Source of the DNA: an uncultured Alistipes sp.
Lineage (GTDB): Bacteria; Bacteroidota; Bacteroidia; Bacteroidales; Rikenellaceae
NCBI GenBank assembly: GCA_959604655.1
Contig: CAUHCL010000096.1
Location: 1-8,142 of the forward strand
Direction: 5' to 3'
DNA length: 8,142 nucleotides
The translations under genes and the position numbers were made by a program. Below the pieces are notes generated by a model that was given only the letters and a program-made list of their open reading frames with translations, was not told the origin of the DNA and did no database searches. How positions within the stretch are numbered: the stretch's first letter is position 1; each line of letters starts with the position of its first letter. Of this stretch, positions 1 through 5,648 are shown one piece after another.

Positions 1-49
1 TATCTTCGGCGGCTCGCGCAAAGCGCGACCCCCGCAGCCGCCGAAGATA
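1..49. repeat. Long intergenic hairpin downstream of yebC
   Basis: Perfect 14-bp inverted repeat: TATCTTCGGCGGCT at 1-14 pairs with AGCCGCCGAAGATA at 36-49. A second perfect 5-bp hairpin (CGCGC, loop AAA, GCGCG at 15-27) lies inside the loop, giving a branched fold. There is no T-tract after the right arm on the plus strand, and the left flank lies outside the window, so a terminator role for a gene to the left cannot be judged. The segment 36-52 recurs at 7138-7154 with one mismatch, so it may belong to a dispersed family. The element could extend left beyond base 1. Confidence 0.7.
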
Positions 50-102
50 AATGTCCCACACACACCGCCGTCGGCAAACAGCGGAGCGCCTGCCCCGAGA
101 GC

Positions 103-137
103 GATAAAGAAAGGCGCGACGGAAAATCCGCCGCGCC
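103..137 (-). terminator. Intrinsic terminator of yebC
   Basis: Read on the minus strand, an 11-bp GC-rich stem (GGCGCGGCGGA, loop TTT, TCCGTCGCGCC, with one G-U wobble) spans 137 down to 113. It is followed at once by the T-rich run TTTCTTTATC (112 to 103). It begins 28 bases after the yebC stop codon. Stem, short loop, U-tract and spacing all fit a Rho-independent terminator. Confidence 0.85.
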
Positions 138-165
138 GCAGTTCTCGTCAGCAAGGAGGGAGCGA

Positions 166-903
166 TTATTCCTCGCTCTCGTCTTCCTCGGGCTCGCGCA
201 TGGTGGTGTATACGTTCACCACGTCGTCGTCCTCTTCCAGTTTCTCCTGAAGTTTCTCCACCGACTCGCGTTCCTCGGCCGTGAGCTCCTTGGTGTCGGT
301 CGGGATGCGTACCGACTCACCCGATACCAGCTCGTAACCCTGGTCCTCGATCCACTTCTGGATGGCGCCGAACGACTCGTAGGGCGCGTAAACCGTAACG
401 GCCTCTTCCTCGGGGTAGAACTCGTCGACGCCCAGGTCGATCATCTCCAGCTCCATTTCCTCCAGATCGGCTTCGGCCGCAGGCTTGAACTTGAAGACGC
501 ATTTGTGCTCGAACATGAATGCCACGCTGCCCGAGTTGCCCAGCGTACCGCCGCACTTGTTGAAGTACATGCGCACGCTCGCCACGGTGCGGTTGGTATT
601 GTCGGTCGCAGTCTCCACGAGGAAGGCCACTCCGTGAGGGCCGTATCCTTCGTAGATGACCTCCTTGTAATCGGCCGCATCCTTGTCGGTGGCGCGCTTG
701 ATGGCGCGTTCGATATTCTCCTTGGGCATGTTCTCGGCCTTGGCGTTCTGGATCAGAATGCGCAGACGCGTGTTGCCCGACGGGTCGGCGCCGCCCGCCT
801 TGACGGCGATCTCGATCTCCTTGCCGATTTTGGTGAACACGCGGGCCATGTGTCCCCAACGCTTCAATTTCCTCGCTTTGCGATACTCAAAAGCTCTTCC
901 CAT
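166..903 (-). CDS. yebC: YebC/PmpR family protein (probable translation factor)
   Basis: A 245-residue protein of the YebC/PmpR (formerly DUF28) family, near the usual length of about 240-250. The N-terminus MGRAFEYRKARKLKRWG is the variant I associate with Bacteroidota; enterobacterial proteins begin MAGHSKW. After this basic segment come family hallmarks: ARVFTKIGKEI (about 20-30), AGGADPSGNTRLR (about 36-48), a KENIERAIKRA helix (about 61-71), EGYGPHGVAFLVE (about 84-96) and GGTLGNSGSVAFMF (about 117-130). The last 25 or so residues are strongly acidic. Family members were long annotated as transcriptional regulators; more recent work assigns some of them to relieving ribosome stalling at proline-rich stretches. 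Which role applies here is not visible. The ATG at 903 gives the canonical N-terminus. The gene is divergent from tsaC and ends in its own terminator, so it is probably transcribed alone. Confidence 0.95.
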   Translation of the reverse strand: MGRAFEYRKARKLKRWGHMARVFTKIGKEIEIAVKAGGADPSGNTRLRILIQNAKAENMPKENIERAIKRATDKDAADYKEVIYEGYGPHGVAFLVETATDNTNRTVASVRMYFNKCGGTLGNSGSVAFMFEHKCVFKFKPAAEADLEEMELEMIDLGVDEFYPEEEAVTVYAPYESFGAIQKWIEDQGYELVSGESVRIPTDTKELTAEERESVEKLQEKLEEDDDVVNVYTTMREPEEDESEE

Positions 904-939
904 AGTGCGTTATGTTTTGTCATTATTTTTCGTTGGTCG

Positions 940-971
940 CAAAATTAGTAAAATAATAATCAACGAACAAC
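940..971 (-). promoter_or_regulatory. Probable yebC promoter (Bacteroidota type)
   Basis: On the minus strand, TAATTTTG (947 to 940) matches the Bacteroidota -7 consensus TAnnTTTG exactly. A partial -33 element, GTTG (971 to 968), lies 20 bases upstream. The -7 box is 36 bases from the yebC ATG, leaving a leader of about 30 bases. The region between the boxes is AT-rich in an otherwise GC-rich window. Confidence 0.55.
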
Positions 972-1002
972 CTCCGAAGCCAAAATTACGGGGCGCGGCG
1001 GG

Positions 1003-1032
1003 TTCTTATCCGATGAAAAATGACTATTTTTG
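1003..1032 (+). promoter_or_regulatory. Probable tsaC promoter; also decides the tsaC start
   Basis: TATTTTTG at 1025-1032 matches the TAnnTTTG -7 consensus exactly. The -33 element is poor (TTCT at 1003-1006, 18-base spacer). The box lies 20 bases before the ATG at 1053, predicting a leader of about 14 bases. It would fall inside the coding region if the upstream in-frame ATG at 1020 were used, which argues for the later start. Confidence 0.5.
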
Positions 1033-1052
1033 CGCCAAAACAAGGCAAGAAT

Positions 1053-1619
1053 ATGGAAAAGGAGCTCGAAGCGGCGCTCGACACGCTCAAACGCGGGGGA
1101 CTCATCCTCTATCCCACCGACACGGTGTGGGGCATAGGCTGCGACGCGACGGACGAAAAGGCCGTCGAAAGGATTTACACGCTCAAGCGCAGCGTGAACA
1201 AGCATTCGATGCTGGTGTTGTGCCGCGACGCCGACATGATAGTGCGCTACGTGGACAAGGCCCCGGGCATAGCGTTCGAGGTGATGGAGATGGCCGACAA
1301 ACCGCTGACCCTCATACTCGAAGGCGCGGTGGGCGTGGCCCCCAACCTCATCCCCGAGGAAGGGACGCTGGGCGTGCGCGTGCCCGACCACGAATTCTGC
1401 CGTCAGCTGCTGCGCCGTTTCGGCAAGCCGATAGTGTCGACCTCGGCCAACATCTCGGGCGAGGCGACGCCGATGAAGGGCCTTGCGGAGGTGAGCCGCG
1501 AGATCATCGACGGGGTGGACTTCGTGGTCAACCCCCGTTTTCAGGGACATCCGACGTGCAAACCCAGTTCGATCATAGCCTTCGGCCCGCGCGGCGAGGT
1601 GAAGATAATACGCAAATGA
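1053..1619 (+). CDS. tsaC: L-threonylcarbamoyladenylate synthase (TsaC/Sua5/YrdC family)
   Basis: A 188-residue single-domain YrdC-fold protein, matching the short TsaC form; no C-terminal Sua5 domain follows. The family enzyme makes threonylcarbamoyl-AMP from threonine, bicarbonate and ATP, the first step towards t6A at position 37 of ANN-reading tRNAs, in the cytoplasm. Visible motifs are YPTDTVWGIGCDA (20-32), the basic LKRSVNK (44-50) where the family keeps its nucleotide-binding KR...K residues, the conserved STSANISGE (129-137) and KPSSII (170-175). I chose the ATG at 1053 over 1020 because it gives the usual family N-terminus and leaves a -7 promoter box upstream of the start. The TGA stop overlaps the ATG of the thioesterase gene, so the two are very likely co-transcribed and translationally coupled. 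YciO-type paralogues exist in this superfamily, but the motif set favours TsaC. Confidence 0.9.
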   Translation: MEKELEAALDTLKRGGLILYPTDTVWGIGCDATDEKAVERIYTLKRSVNKHSMLVLCRDADMIVRYVDKAPGIAFEVMEMADKPLTLILEGAVGVAPNLIPEEGTLGVRVPDHEFCRQLLRRFGKPIVSTSANISGEATPMKGLAEVSREIIDGVDFVVNPRFQGHPTCKPSSIIAFGPRGEVKIIRK

Positions 1620-2023
1620 CGACCGACATGACGATCACCACTCCCATCCAGATGCGATTCTTCGACATGGATTCGTTCGGGCACGTGAGCAACGTGGCCC
1701 AGCAGATGTATTTCGACCAGGGCAAGACCGACCTGTTCCGCGAGTTGTGGAACCGCACCGAGATTCTGGCGCAGGTCCCCGCCGTGACGGTGTCGGTGAA
1801 CACCGATTTCTTCAGCCAGATACGTTTCGGCGACGAGATATGCGTGGTGACCGAGGTGGAGAAGATCGGTCACAAGAGCTTCACGCTCCTGCAACGCATC
1901 ATGCGCGGCGGGCAGGAGTGCAGCCGCAGCCGTACCGTGATGGTCGTATTCGACAAGGAGCACCAGCAGTCGGTGGAAGTACCCGAGGCGTGGCGGCGGA
2001 TACTCTGTCCGACGGAGAAATAG
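1616..2023 (+). CDS. Acyl-CoA thioesterase, hotdog fold (4HBT/YbgC-like)
   Basis: A 135-residue protein with the typical length of single-domain hotdog thioesterases. The N-terminal signature RFFDMDSFGHVSN (14-26) matches the family pattern in which an Asp (D17 or D19) precedes GHxxN and activates water for thioester hydrolysis. It is followed by QQMYFDQGKTDLF, equivalent to the long central helix. Later strands include VTVSVNTDFFSQIRFGDEI, typical of the 4-hydroxybenzoyl-CoA thioesterase/YbgC branch. The substrate cannot be read from the sequence; acyl-CoA or acyl-ACP is likely. The ATG at 1616 overlaps the tsaC stop (ATGA); a second in-frame ATG at 1628 would remove four residues without touching the domain. 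The reading frame stays open far upstream, but the extension is not domain-like and overlaps other genes. The gene is followed 10 bases later by structured repeat copy A. Confidence 0.9.
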   Translation: MTTDMTITTPIQMRFFDMDSFGHVSNVAQQMYFDQGKTDLFRELWNRTEILAQVPAVTVSVNTDFFSQIRFGDEICVVTEVEKIGHKSFTLLQRIMRGGQECSRSRTVMVVFDKEHQQSVEVPEAWRRILCPTEK

Positions 2024-2033
2024 CGTCATATCA

Positions 2034-2131
2034 CGACACGGCTGTGCCGTGTCGGCAGTTCGCCGCCACCCCGCGCGGCGGACTGCAACTCGCTTTTCGC
2101 TCGCTTGCGTCCTCCGCTGTCGGCGAACCGC
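2034..2131. repeat. Structured intergenic repeat, copy A
   Basis: Three parts are shared with copy B. Hairpin I is a perfect 9-bp stem with a 3-base loop (2034-2042 with 2046-2054). Hairpin II has stems GCAGT/ACTGC (2055-2059 with 2082-2086) and CCGCC/GGCGG (2063-2067 with 2077-2081), separated by an unpaired TCG on the left side. A right-end box, GTCGGCGAACCGC (2119-2131), contains CGGCGAAC, the exact complement of GTTCGCCG at 2058-2065, so an alternative long-range stem can replace hairpin II. The 32-base segment 2087-2118 is not conserved with copy B. The element fills most of the gap between the thioesterase and murA. No T-tract follows hairpin I, so a terminator role is not obvious. Confidence 0.8.
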
Positions 2132-2149
2132 AATTACATATCCGAGTTA

Positions 2150-2181
2150 TTTGCGAATAACCGTTAAATAGATTATCTTTA
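2150..2181 (+). promoter_or_regulatory. murA promoter (Bacteroidota type)
   Basis: TTTG at 2150-2153, a 20-base spacer, and TATCTTTA at 2174-2181 fit the Bacteroidota housekeeping promoter TTTG-N19-21-TAnnTTTG with one mismatch in the -7 box. The box ends 27 bases before the murA ATG. It lies just after repeat copy A, so murA can be transcribed independently of tsaC and the thioesterase. No Shine-Dalgarno sequence is evident before the ATG; the leader is A/C-rich. Confidence 0.7.
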
Positions 2182-2208
2182 CATAAAACATAAACCCTTA
2201 CAGACCCT

Positions 2209-3519
2209 ATGGCCGTATTCAGAGTGGAGGGCGGAACCCGCCTCCGAGGCAGCGTAAAACCGCAGGGTGCCAAGAACGAAGCATTGCAGATATTGTGCGC
2301 CGTGCTGCTCACGCCCGAGCGGGTGGTGGTGCACAACGTGCCGCAGATACTCGACGTGTTGCAGCTCATCGAGCTGCTGGCCGCGATGGGCGTCGAGGTG
2401 GAGCGCCTCGGCGGCGACAGCTACGCGTTCCGCGCCCGAAACATCGATCTCGACTATCTTCGCAGCGACGACTATCACAAACGCTGCCGCCGTCTGCGCG
2501 GTTCGGTGATGATGATCGGCCCGCTGCTGGCCCGCTTCGGCGTGGGATACATCCCCAAGCCCGGGGGCGACAAGATCGGCCGACGACGACTCGACACCCA
2601 CTTCCTCGGATTCCAGAAGCTGGGCGCGACGTTCGATTTCGACCAGGCCGAGGAGTTCTTCTCGGTGGAGGCCAAGAAGCTGCGCGGCTGCTACATGCTG
2701 CTCGACGAGGCGTCGGTGACGGGCACGGCCAACATAATCATGGCTGCGGTGTTCGCCGAGGGCACCACTACTATATACAATGCCGCCTGCGAGCCCTACG
2801 TGCAGCAGTTGTGCCGCATGCTCAACCGCATGGGCGCGCGGATCTCGGGCATAGCCTCGAACCTGCTCACCATCGAGGGCGTGCGCGAGCTGGGGGGTAC
2901 GGAGCACACACTGCTGCCCGACATGATCGAGGTGGGCAGCTTCATAGGCATGGCCGCCATGACGCGTTCGGAGCTGACTATAAAGGATGTGTCGTACAAC
3001 AATCTGGGCATAATCCCCGCGCAGTTCTCGCGCATGGGCATACGGTTCGAGCAGCGCGGCGACGACATTTACATCCCGCAGCAGGATCATTACAGCATCG
3101 AGAGTTTCATCGACGGATCGATAATGAACATAGCCGACGCCCCGTGGCCGGGGCTCACGCCCGACCTGCTGTCGATATTTCTGGTGGTGGCCACGCAGGC
3201 CAAGGGCGCCGTGCTCATCCACCAGAAGATGTTCGAAAGCCGTCTGTTCTTCGTCGACAAGCTCATCGACATGGGTGCGCAGATCATCCTGTGCGACCCG
3301 CACCGCGCCACCGTCATAGGTCACGACCACCGCATACGCCTGCGCGCCACGAAGATGACTTCGCCCGACATACGTGCGGGTGTCGCGCTGCTGATAGCGG
3401 CCATGAGCGCCGAGGGCGTGAGCGTCATTCAGAACATCGAGCAGATCGACCGCGGTTACCGCGACATAGACGGGCGCCTGAATGCTCTGGGTGCCCGAAT
3501 AATCCGCTCGGAGGAATAA
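2209..3519 (+). CDS. murA: UDP-N-acetylglucosamine 1-carboxyvinyltransferase, Cys-to-Asp form
   Basis: A 436-residue cytoplasmic enzyme that transfers enolpyruvate from PEP to UDP-GlcNAc, the first committed step of peptidoglycan precursor synthesis. The two-lobed EPSP-synthase-like fold is complete. GAKNEALQIL (20-29) carries the catalytic Lys22-Asn23 pair, and PGLTPDLLS (314-322) carries Asp319, equivalent to E. coli Asp305. FESRLFFVDKLIDMGA (342-357) and TSPDIRAG (384-391) are further conserved blocks. The mobile active-site loop reads PGGDKIG (118-124), so Asp121 replaces the Cys (E. coli Cys115) that fosfomycin alkylates; codon GAC at 2569-2571. Mycobacterial and chlamydial MurA carry the same change and are fosfomycin-insensitive. 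The length is slightly above the usual 417-420. The ATG at 2209 places Lys22 exactly as in the family. The gene has its own promoter and is flanked on both sides by copies of one repeat. Confidence 0.97.
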   Translation: MAVFRVEGGTRLRGSVKPQGAKNEALQILCAVLLTPERVVVHNVPQILDVLQLIELLAAMGVEVERLGGDSYAFRARNIDLDYLRSDDYHKRCRRLRGSVMMIGPLLARFGVGYIPKPGGDKIGRRRLDTHFLGFQKLGATFDFDQAEEFFSVEAKKLRGCYMLLDEASVTGTANIIMAAVFAEGTTTIYNAACEPYVQQLCRMLNRMGARISGIASNLLTIEGVRELGGTEHTLLPDMIEVGSFIGMAAMTRSELTIKDVSYNNLGIIPAQFSRMGIRFEQRGDDIYIPQQDHYSIESFIDGSIMNIADAPWPGLTPDLLSIFLVVATQAKGAVLIHQKMFESRLFFVDKLIDMGAQIILCDPHRATVIGHDHRIRLRATKMTSPDIRAGVALLIAAMSAEGVSVIQNIEQIDRGYRDIDGRLNALGARIIRSEE

Positions 3520-3541
3520 ATTCATATGCTTGTTCGCAAAA

Positions 3542-3559
3542 TGCCGTTATATAACGGCA
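3542..3559. repeat. Perfect 18-bp palindrome after murA
   Basis: TGCCGTTATATAACGGCA equals its own reverse complement and starts 22 bases after the murA stop. It abuts and partly overlaps hairpin I of repeat copy B, and has no equivalent before copy A. There is no T-tract after it, so it is a weak candidate for a murA terminator. It could instead be an edge of the repeat or a binding site for a dimeric protein. Confidence 0.6.
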
Positions 3560-3639
3560 CCGCAATGCGATGTCGGCAGTTCGCCGCCGCCCCACTGCGG
3601 CGGACTGCTGTCGCATTCCTGCCGCCGTCGGCGAACCGC
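3555..3639. repeat. Structured intergenic repeat, copy B
   Basis: Second copy of the element at 2034-2131. Hairpin I is CGGCACCGC, loop AAT, GCGATGTCG (3555-3575), with one wobble and one mismatch. Hairpin II is GCAGT/ACTGC (3576-3580 with 3604-3608) plus CCGCC/GGCGG (3584-3588 with 3599-3603), with the same unpaired TCG. The right box GTCGGCGAACCGC (3627-3639) is identical to copy A, and its CGGCGAAC complements GTTCGCCG at 3579-3586. The variable segment is 18 bases here, against 32 in copy A. A 7-bp stem, AATGCGA/TCGCATT (3564-3570 with 3611-3617), is found only in this copy. It fills the gap between murA and tdk, ending 27 bases before the tdk ATG. Confidence 0.8.
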
Positions 3640-3666
3640 GAATAGTTTAACAGTTGCTTTATAATT

Positions 3667-4242
3667 ATGTTTCCCGAAAAACCCAAACAGCGAGGTTGGA
3701 TCGAGGTGGTGTGCGGATCGATGTTCTCGGGCAAGACCGAGGAACTGATACGCCGTCTGCGCCGCGCCGAGTTTGCCAACCAAAAAGTAGAGATATTCAA
3801 ACCGAGCGTCGACGTGCGCTACTCGCGCGAGGAAGTGGTGTCGCACGAAGGCCACTCCATCCGTTCCACTCCCGTCGACTCGCCGCAGACCATACTGCTG
3901 CTGTGCGGCGACGTGGATGTCGTGGGCATCGACGAGGCGCAGTTCTTCGACGACGGCATCGTGGACGTGTGCCGCCGATTGGCGTCGCAGGGGGTAAGGG
4001 TCATAGTCGCGGGACTCGACATGGACTACACGGGCAAGCCCTTCGGTCCCATGCCCGCATTGATGGCCACGGCGGAATACGTCACCAAGGTGCACGCCAT
4101 CTGCATGCGCTGCGGCGACCCCGCCAACCACTCGCACCGCCTCAGCGGCGGCGACAGCCTCGTGCAGCTCGGCGAAAAGGAGTCTTACGAACCGCTGTGC
4201 CGCCACTGCTTCGAGAGAGCCGTGGCCGAAGAGCGCAAATAG
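3667..4242 (+). CDS. tdk: Thymidine kinase, type II (TK1-like)
   Basis: A 191-residue cytoplasmic enzyme that phosphorylates thymidine to dTMP for nucleotide salvage, at the normal length for bacterial TK1-type kinases. The P-loop is GSMFSGKT (17-24). DEAQFF (89-94) holds the catalytic base Glu90, and GLDMDYTGKPFGPM (116-129) precedes the lasso region. Two Cys pairs, C146/C149 and C178/C181, form the structural zinc site. ESYEPLC (172-178) is the usual C-terminal thymidine-binding segment. Nothing is truncated. The ATG at 3667 follows repeat copy B, and I could not identify a convincing promoter between them. The best -7-like sequence, TAGTTTAA at 3643-3650, lacks the final TG of the consensus. 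The gene may therefore be read from the murA promoter through the repeat. It converges on the gene at 4337-5614, with 94 bases between the two stops. Confidence 0.97.
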   Translation: MFPEKPKQRGWIEVVCGSMFSGKTEELIRRLRRAEFANQKVEIFKPSVDVRYSREEVVSHEGHSIRSTPVDSPQTILLLCGDVDVVGIDEAQFFDDGIVDVCRRLASQGVRVIVAGLDMDYTGKPFGPMPALMATAEYVTKVHAICMRCGDPANHSHRLSGGDSLVQLGEKESYEPLCRHCFERAVAEERK

Positions 4243-4336
4243 CAGGCGTGTTCCTGTCCTGCTTCGGAAACATCGCTTCGATGGCCAATCTGCGGAGCAC
4301 GCGACTGCGCGCCTCGTCAGAATGGCTGTGTTGGAA

Positions 4337-5614
4337 TCACGCGCAGAGCTCGGCGCCGTGATCGTCGCCGAACAGATCGCTGCGGGATATTTTTCCGCAT
4401 GACGCGCCTTTCCTGCACGACATTATCATCCGTTTCGCCTCATCCAAACCGATGCAGGCGTCGGACGGCTCGGCGATGTTGACATAATGGCCGTAAACGG
4501 CGGTGACGAGGTTCTCGACCGACGTATTGTCGCAGACTGCGGATTGCGACAACATTATGCGCATCATGTCGTTGCAGTCGATGCGGCCCGACGTGTCCCG
4601 CCCGATGCCGACGATTTCGATCAGATCTTTGAACAGACTCGCCGCCAATTTGTACGTCTGGTCGGAATAATGGGAATCGATACTGTTGAAAATATACTTG
4701 CAATAGTATTCGAACAGTTTCAGCTCTTTGGTCCTGCGGTCGCTGCCGTATTCGAAACCCGTAGCCGAGTATACGTCCTTCACGTATTTGTACATGTAGT
4801 CGATCGTCCTGTATCCGAACAGACTGTCGCATTTGCCGAAGGTGTTTACGTGGAACAGCACGCGCAACACGTTGTTCAACCTCATCTCGGGGCTGTCCTT
4901 GGCGTGTCGGTCGTTGAACAGTATCAGGATCTCGACGGCCCATTTGTCTTGCAGCTCGGTCCATCGGAAAAGCTGGAAAAACTCCCACGATATGTGATAC
5001 AGGCCGTCCGTGCCCGTATAATCGTACGGTTCATGGCCGATCGTTTCGATATACTTGCGGGTAATGCGCGGATTGCGTTCATAAATGAACGAATCGGGAC
5101 CGAAGCCTATTTCGAACGCTTTCTGCGTTTCGTTGTTGAACTTGTTGAAATAAGTGACCACATCCGACGAAAGGCGTTTCGAGGTCCTGAACCCGCAGTT
5201 CATTTTCACCAGCAAATCGCACTCCGCCGCGGGAGGCGTGCCGTCCTTATAATACAGTCCGATAAATTCGTTTTCGTAAAGCTGCTTCTTCACGCTCGAG
5301 TTCTCCCTGAGTATGAACCCGAAAAAGTAGTAGATCGCGAACGACAGACAGACCGTAAGGCATATGAATACGACGATACGGAAATTGTAGCCGCTGTAAA
5401 ACAGCGTGAACAGGGCCAGCACGTTTATGACAGCGAACACGATCAGCAGTAGGTAGAGCGGGACCGTTCGGAACAGTTTGTACTCATTTATCAGATACTT
5501 ACCGTAATCCACTCCGATGACGTTCTTCTTCTCGGCGAGAGAGGTCAGGCCGATTATCGTCATATTGATAGATATGATCGTCAGAAAAATACTGTTGTTA
5601 AGCTCCAGATACAT
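4337..5614 (-). CDS. Unrecognised three-helix membrane protein
   Basis: I do not recognise the family. The chosen start (ATG at 5614) gives 425 residues; the frame is open further upstream to 5716, but that part overlaps the GH30 gene and is not membrane-like. Residues 9-27 form a short hydrophobic segment (core IFLTIISINMTIIGLTSLA). After a polar stretch containing VIGVDYGKYL, strong helices follow at about 51-75 and 78-102. The remaining 320 or so residues are soluble, rich in aromatic and charged residues, and probably mainly helical. The last 80 residues contain six Cys (347, 361, 387, 400, 406, 424) with no clear zinc-site spacing. There is no signal peptidase site and no catalytic motif I can name. 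The DNA is visibly less GC-rich than its neighbours, which suggests acquisition. It starts 34 bases after the GH30 stop and could share its transcript. A sensing or defence-type membrane effector is possible but only a guess. Confidence 0.8.
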   Translation of the reverse strand: MYLELNNSIFLTIISINMTIIGLTSLAEKKNVIGVDYGKYLINEYKLFRTVPLYLLLIVFAVINVLALFTLFYSGYNFRIVVFICLTVCLSFAIYYFFGFILRENSSVKKQLYENEFIGLYYKDGTPPAAECDLLVKMNCGFRTSKRLSSDVVTYFNKFNNETQKAFEIGFGPDSFIYERNPRITRKYIETIGHEPYDYTGTDGLYHISWEFFQLFRWTELQDKWAVEILILFNDRHAKDSPEMRLNNVLRVLFHVNTFGKCDSLFGYRTIDYMYKYVKDVYSATGFEYGSDRRTKELKLFEYYCKYIFNSIDSHYSDQTYKLAASLFKDLIEIVGIGRDTSGRIDCNDMMRIMLSQSAVCDNTSVENLVTAVYGHYVNIAEPSDACIGLDEAKRMIMSCRKGASCGKISRSDLFGDDHGAELCA

Positions 5615-5619
5615 ATGCG

Positions 5620-5645
5620 GCAAATTGTGATCCGTTGGAATTTGC
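5620..5645. repeat. Inverted repeat between GH30 and membrane-protein genes
   Basis: GCAAATT at 5620-5626 and AATTTGC at 5639-5645 form a perfect 7-bp inverted repeat around a 12-base spacer. It fills most of the 34-base gap and ends 5 bases before the membrane-protein ATG on the minus strand. It could be a hairpin affecting initiation, or an operator half-site pair. It is AT-rich and short, so chance is not excluded. Confidence 0.4.
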
Positions 5646-5648
5646 GTT

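Noticed and set aside
1020..1052. Earlier ATG at 1020 for tsaC
   Set aside because: It would place a perfect -7 promoter box inside the gene and add eleven residues not typical of the family.
683..1615. Long in-frame upstream extension of the thioesterase reading frame
   Set aside because: It runs antisense through the yebC start and out of frame through tsaC, has low-complexity Arg-rich content, and the domain starts right after the ATG at 1616.
2034..2054. Hairpin I of copy A as an intrinsic terminator for the tsaC-thioesterase unit
   Set aside because: The stem is perfect but is followed by GCAGTTCGCC with no T-run, and the same structure recurs as part of a larger repeat.
2089..2107. 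Short direct repeat CTCGCTT within the variable part of repeat copy A
   Set aside because: Only two imperfect short units, absent from copy B. Too little to call a tandem repeat or CRISPR-like array.
2031..2108. Minus-strand frames through both structured repeats that share the peptide AANCRH
   Set aside because: The shared peptide results from the DNA repeat being read in the same frame. It is not evidence of a protein family, and such frames could be mis-annotated as small proteins.
2179..3525. Uninterrupted antisense frame of about 448 codons over murA
   Set aside because: It is the mirror of a strongly conserved gene in GC-rich DNA, is His/Arg/Val-rich, and shows no domain. murA explains the region completely.
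4271..4283. Small hairpin CATCG-CTT-CGATG followed on the minus strand by TTTCC, as terminator of the membrane-protein gene
   Set aside because: A 5-bp stem and three Ts are too weak, and it lies 53 bases past the stop. No convincing terminator was found between the two convergent genes.
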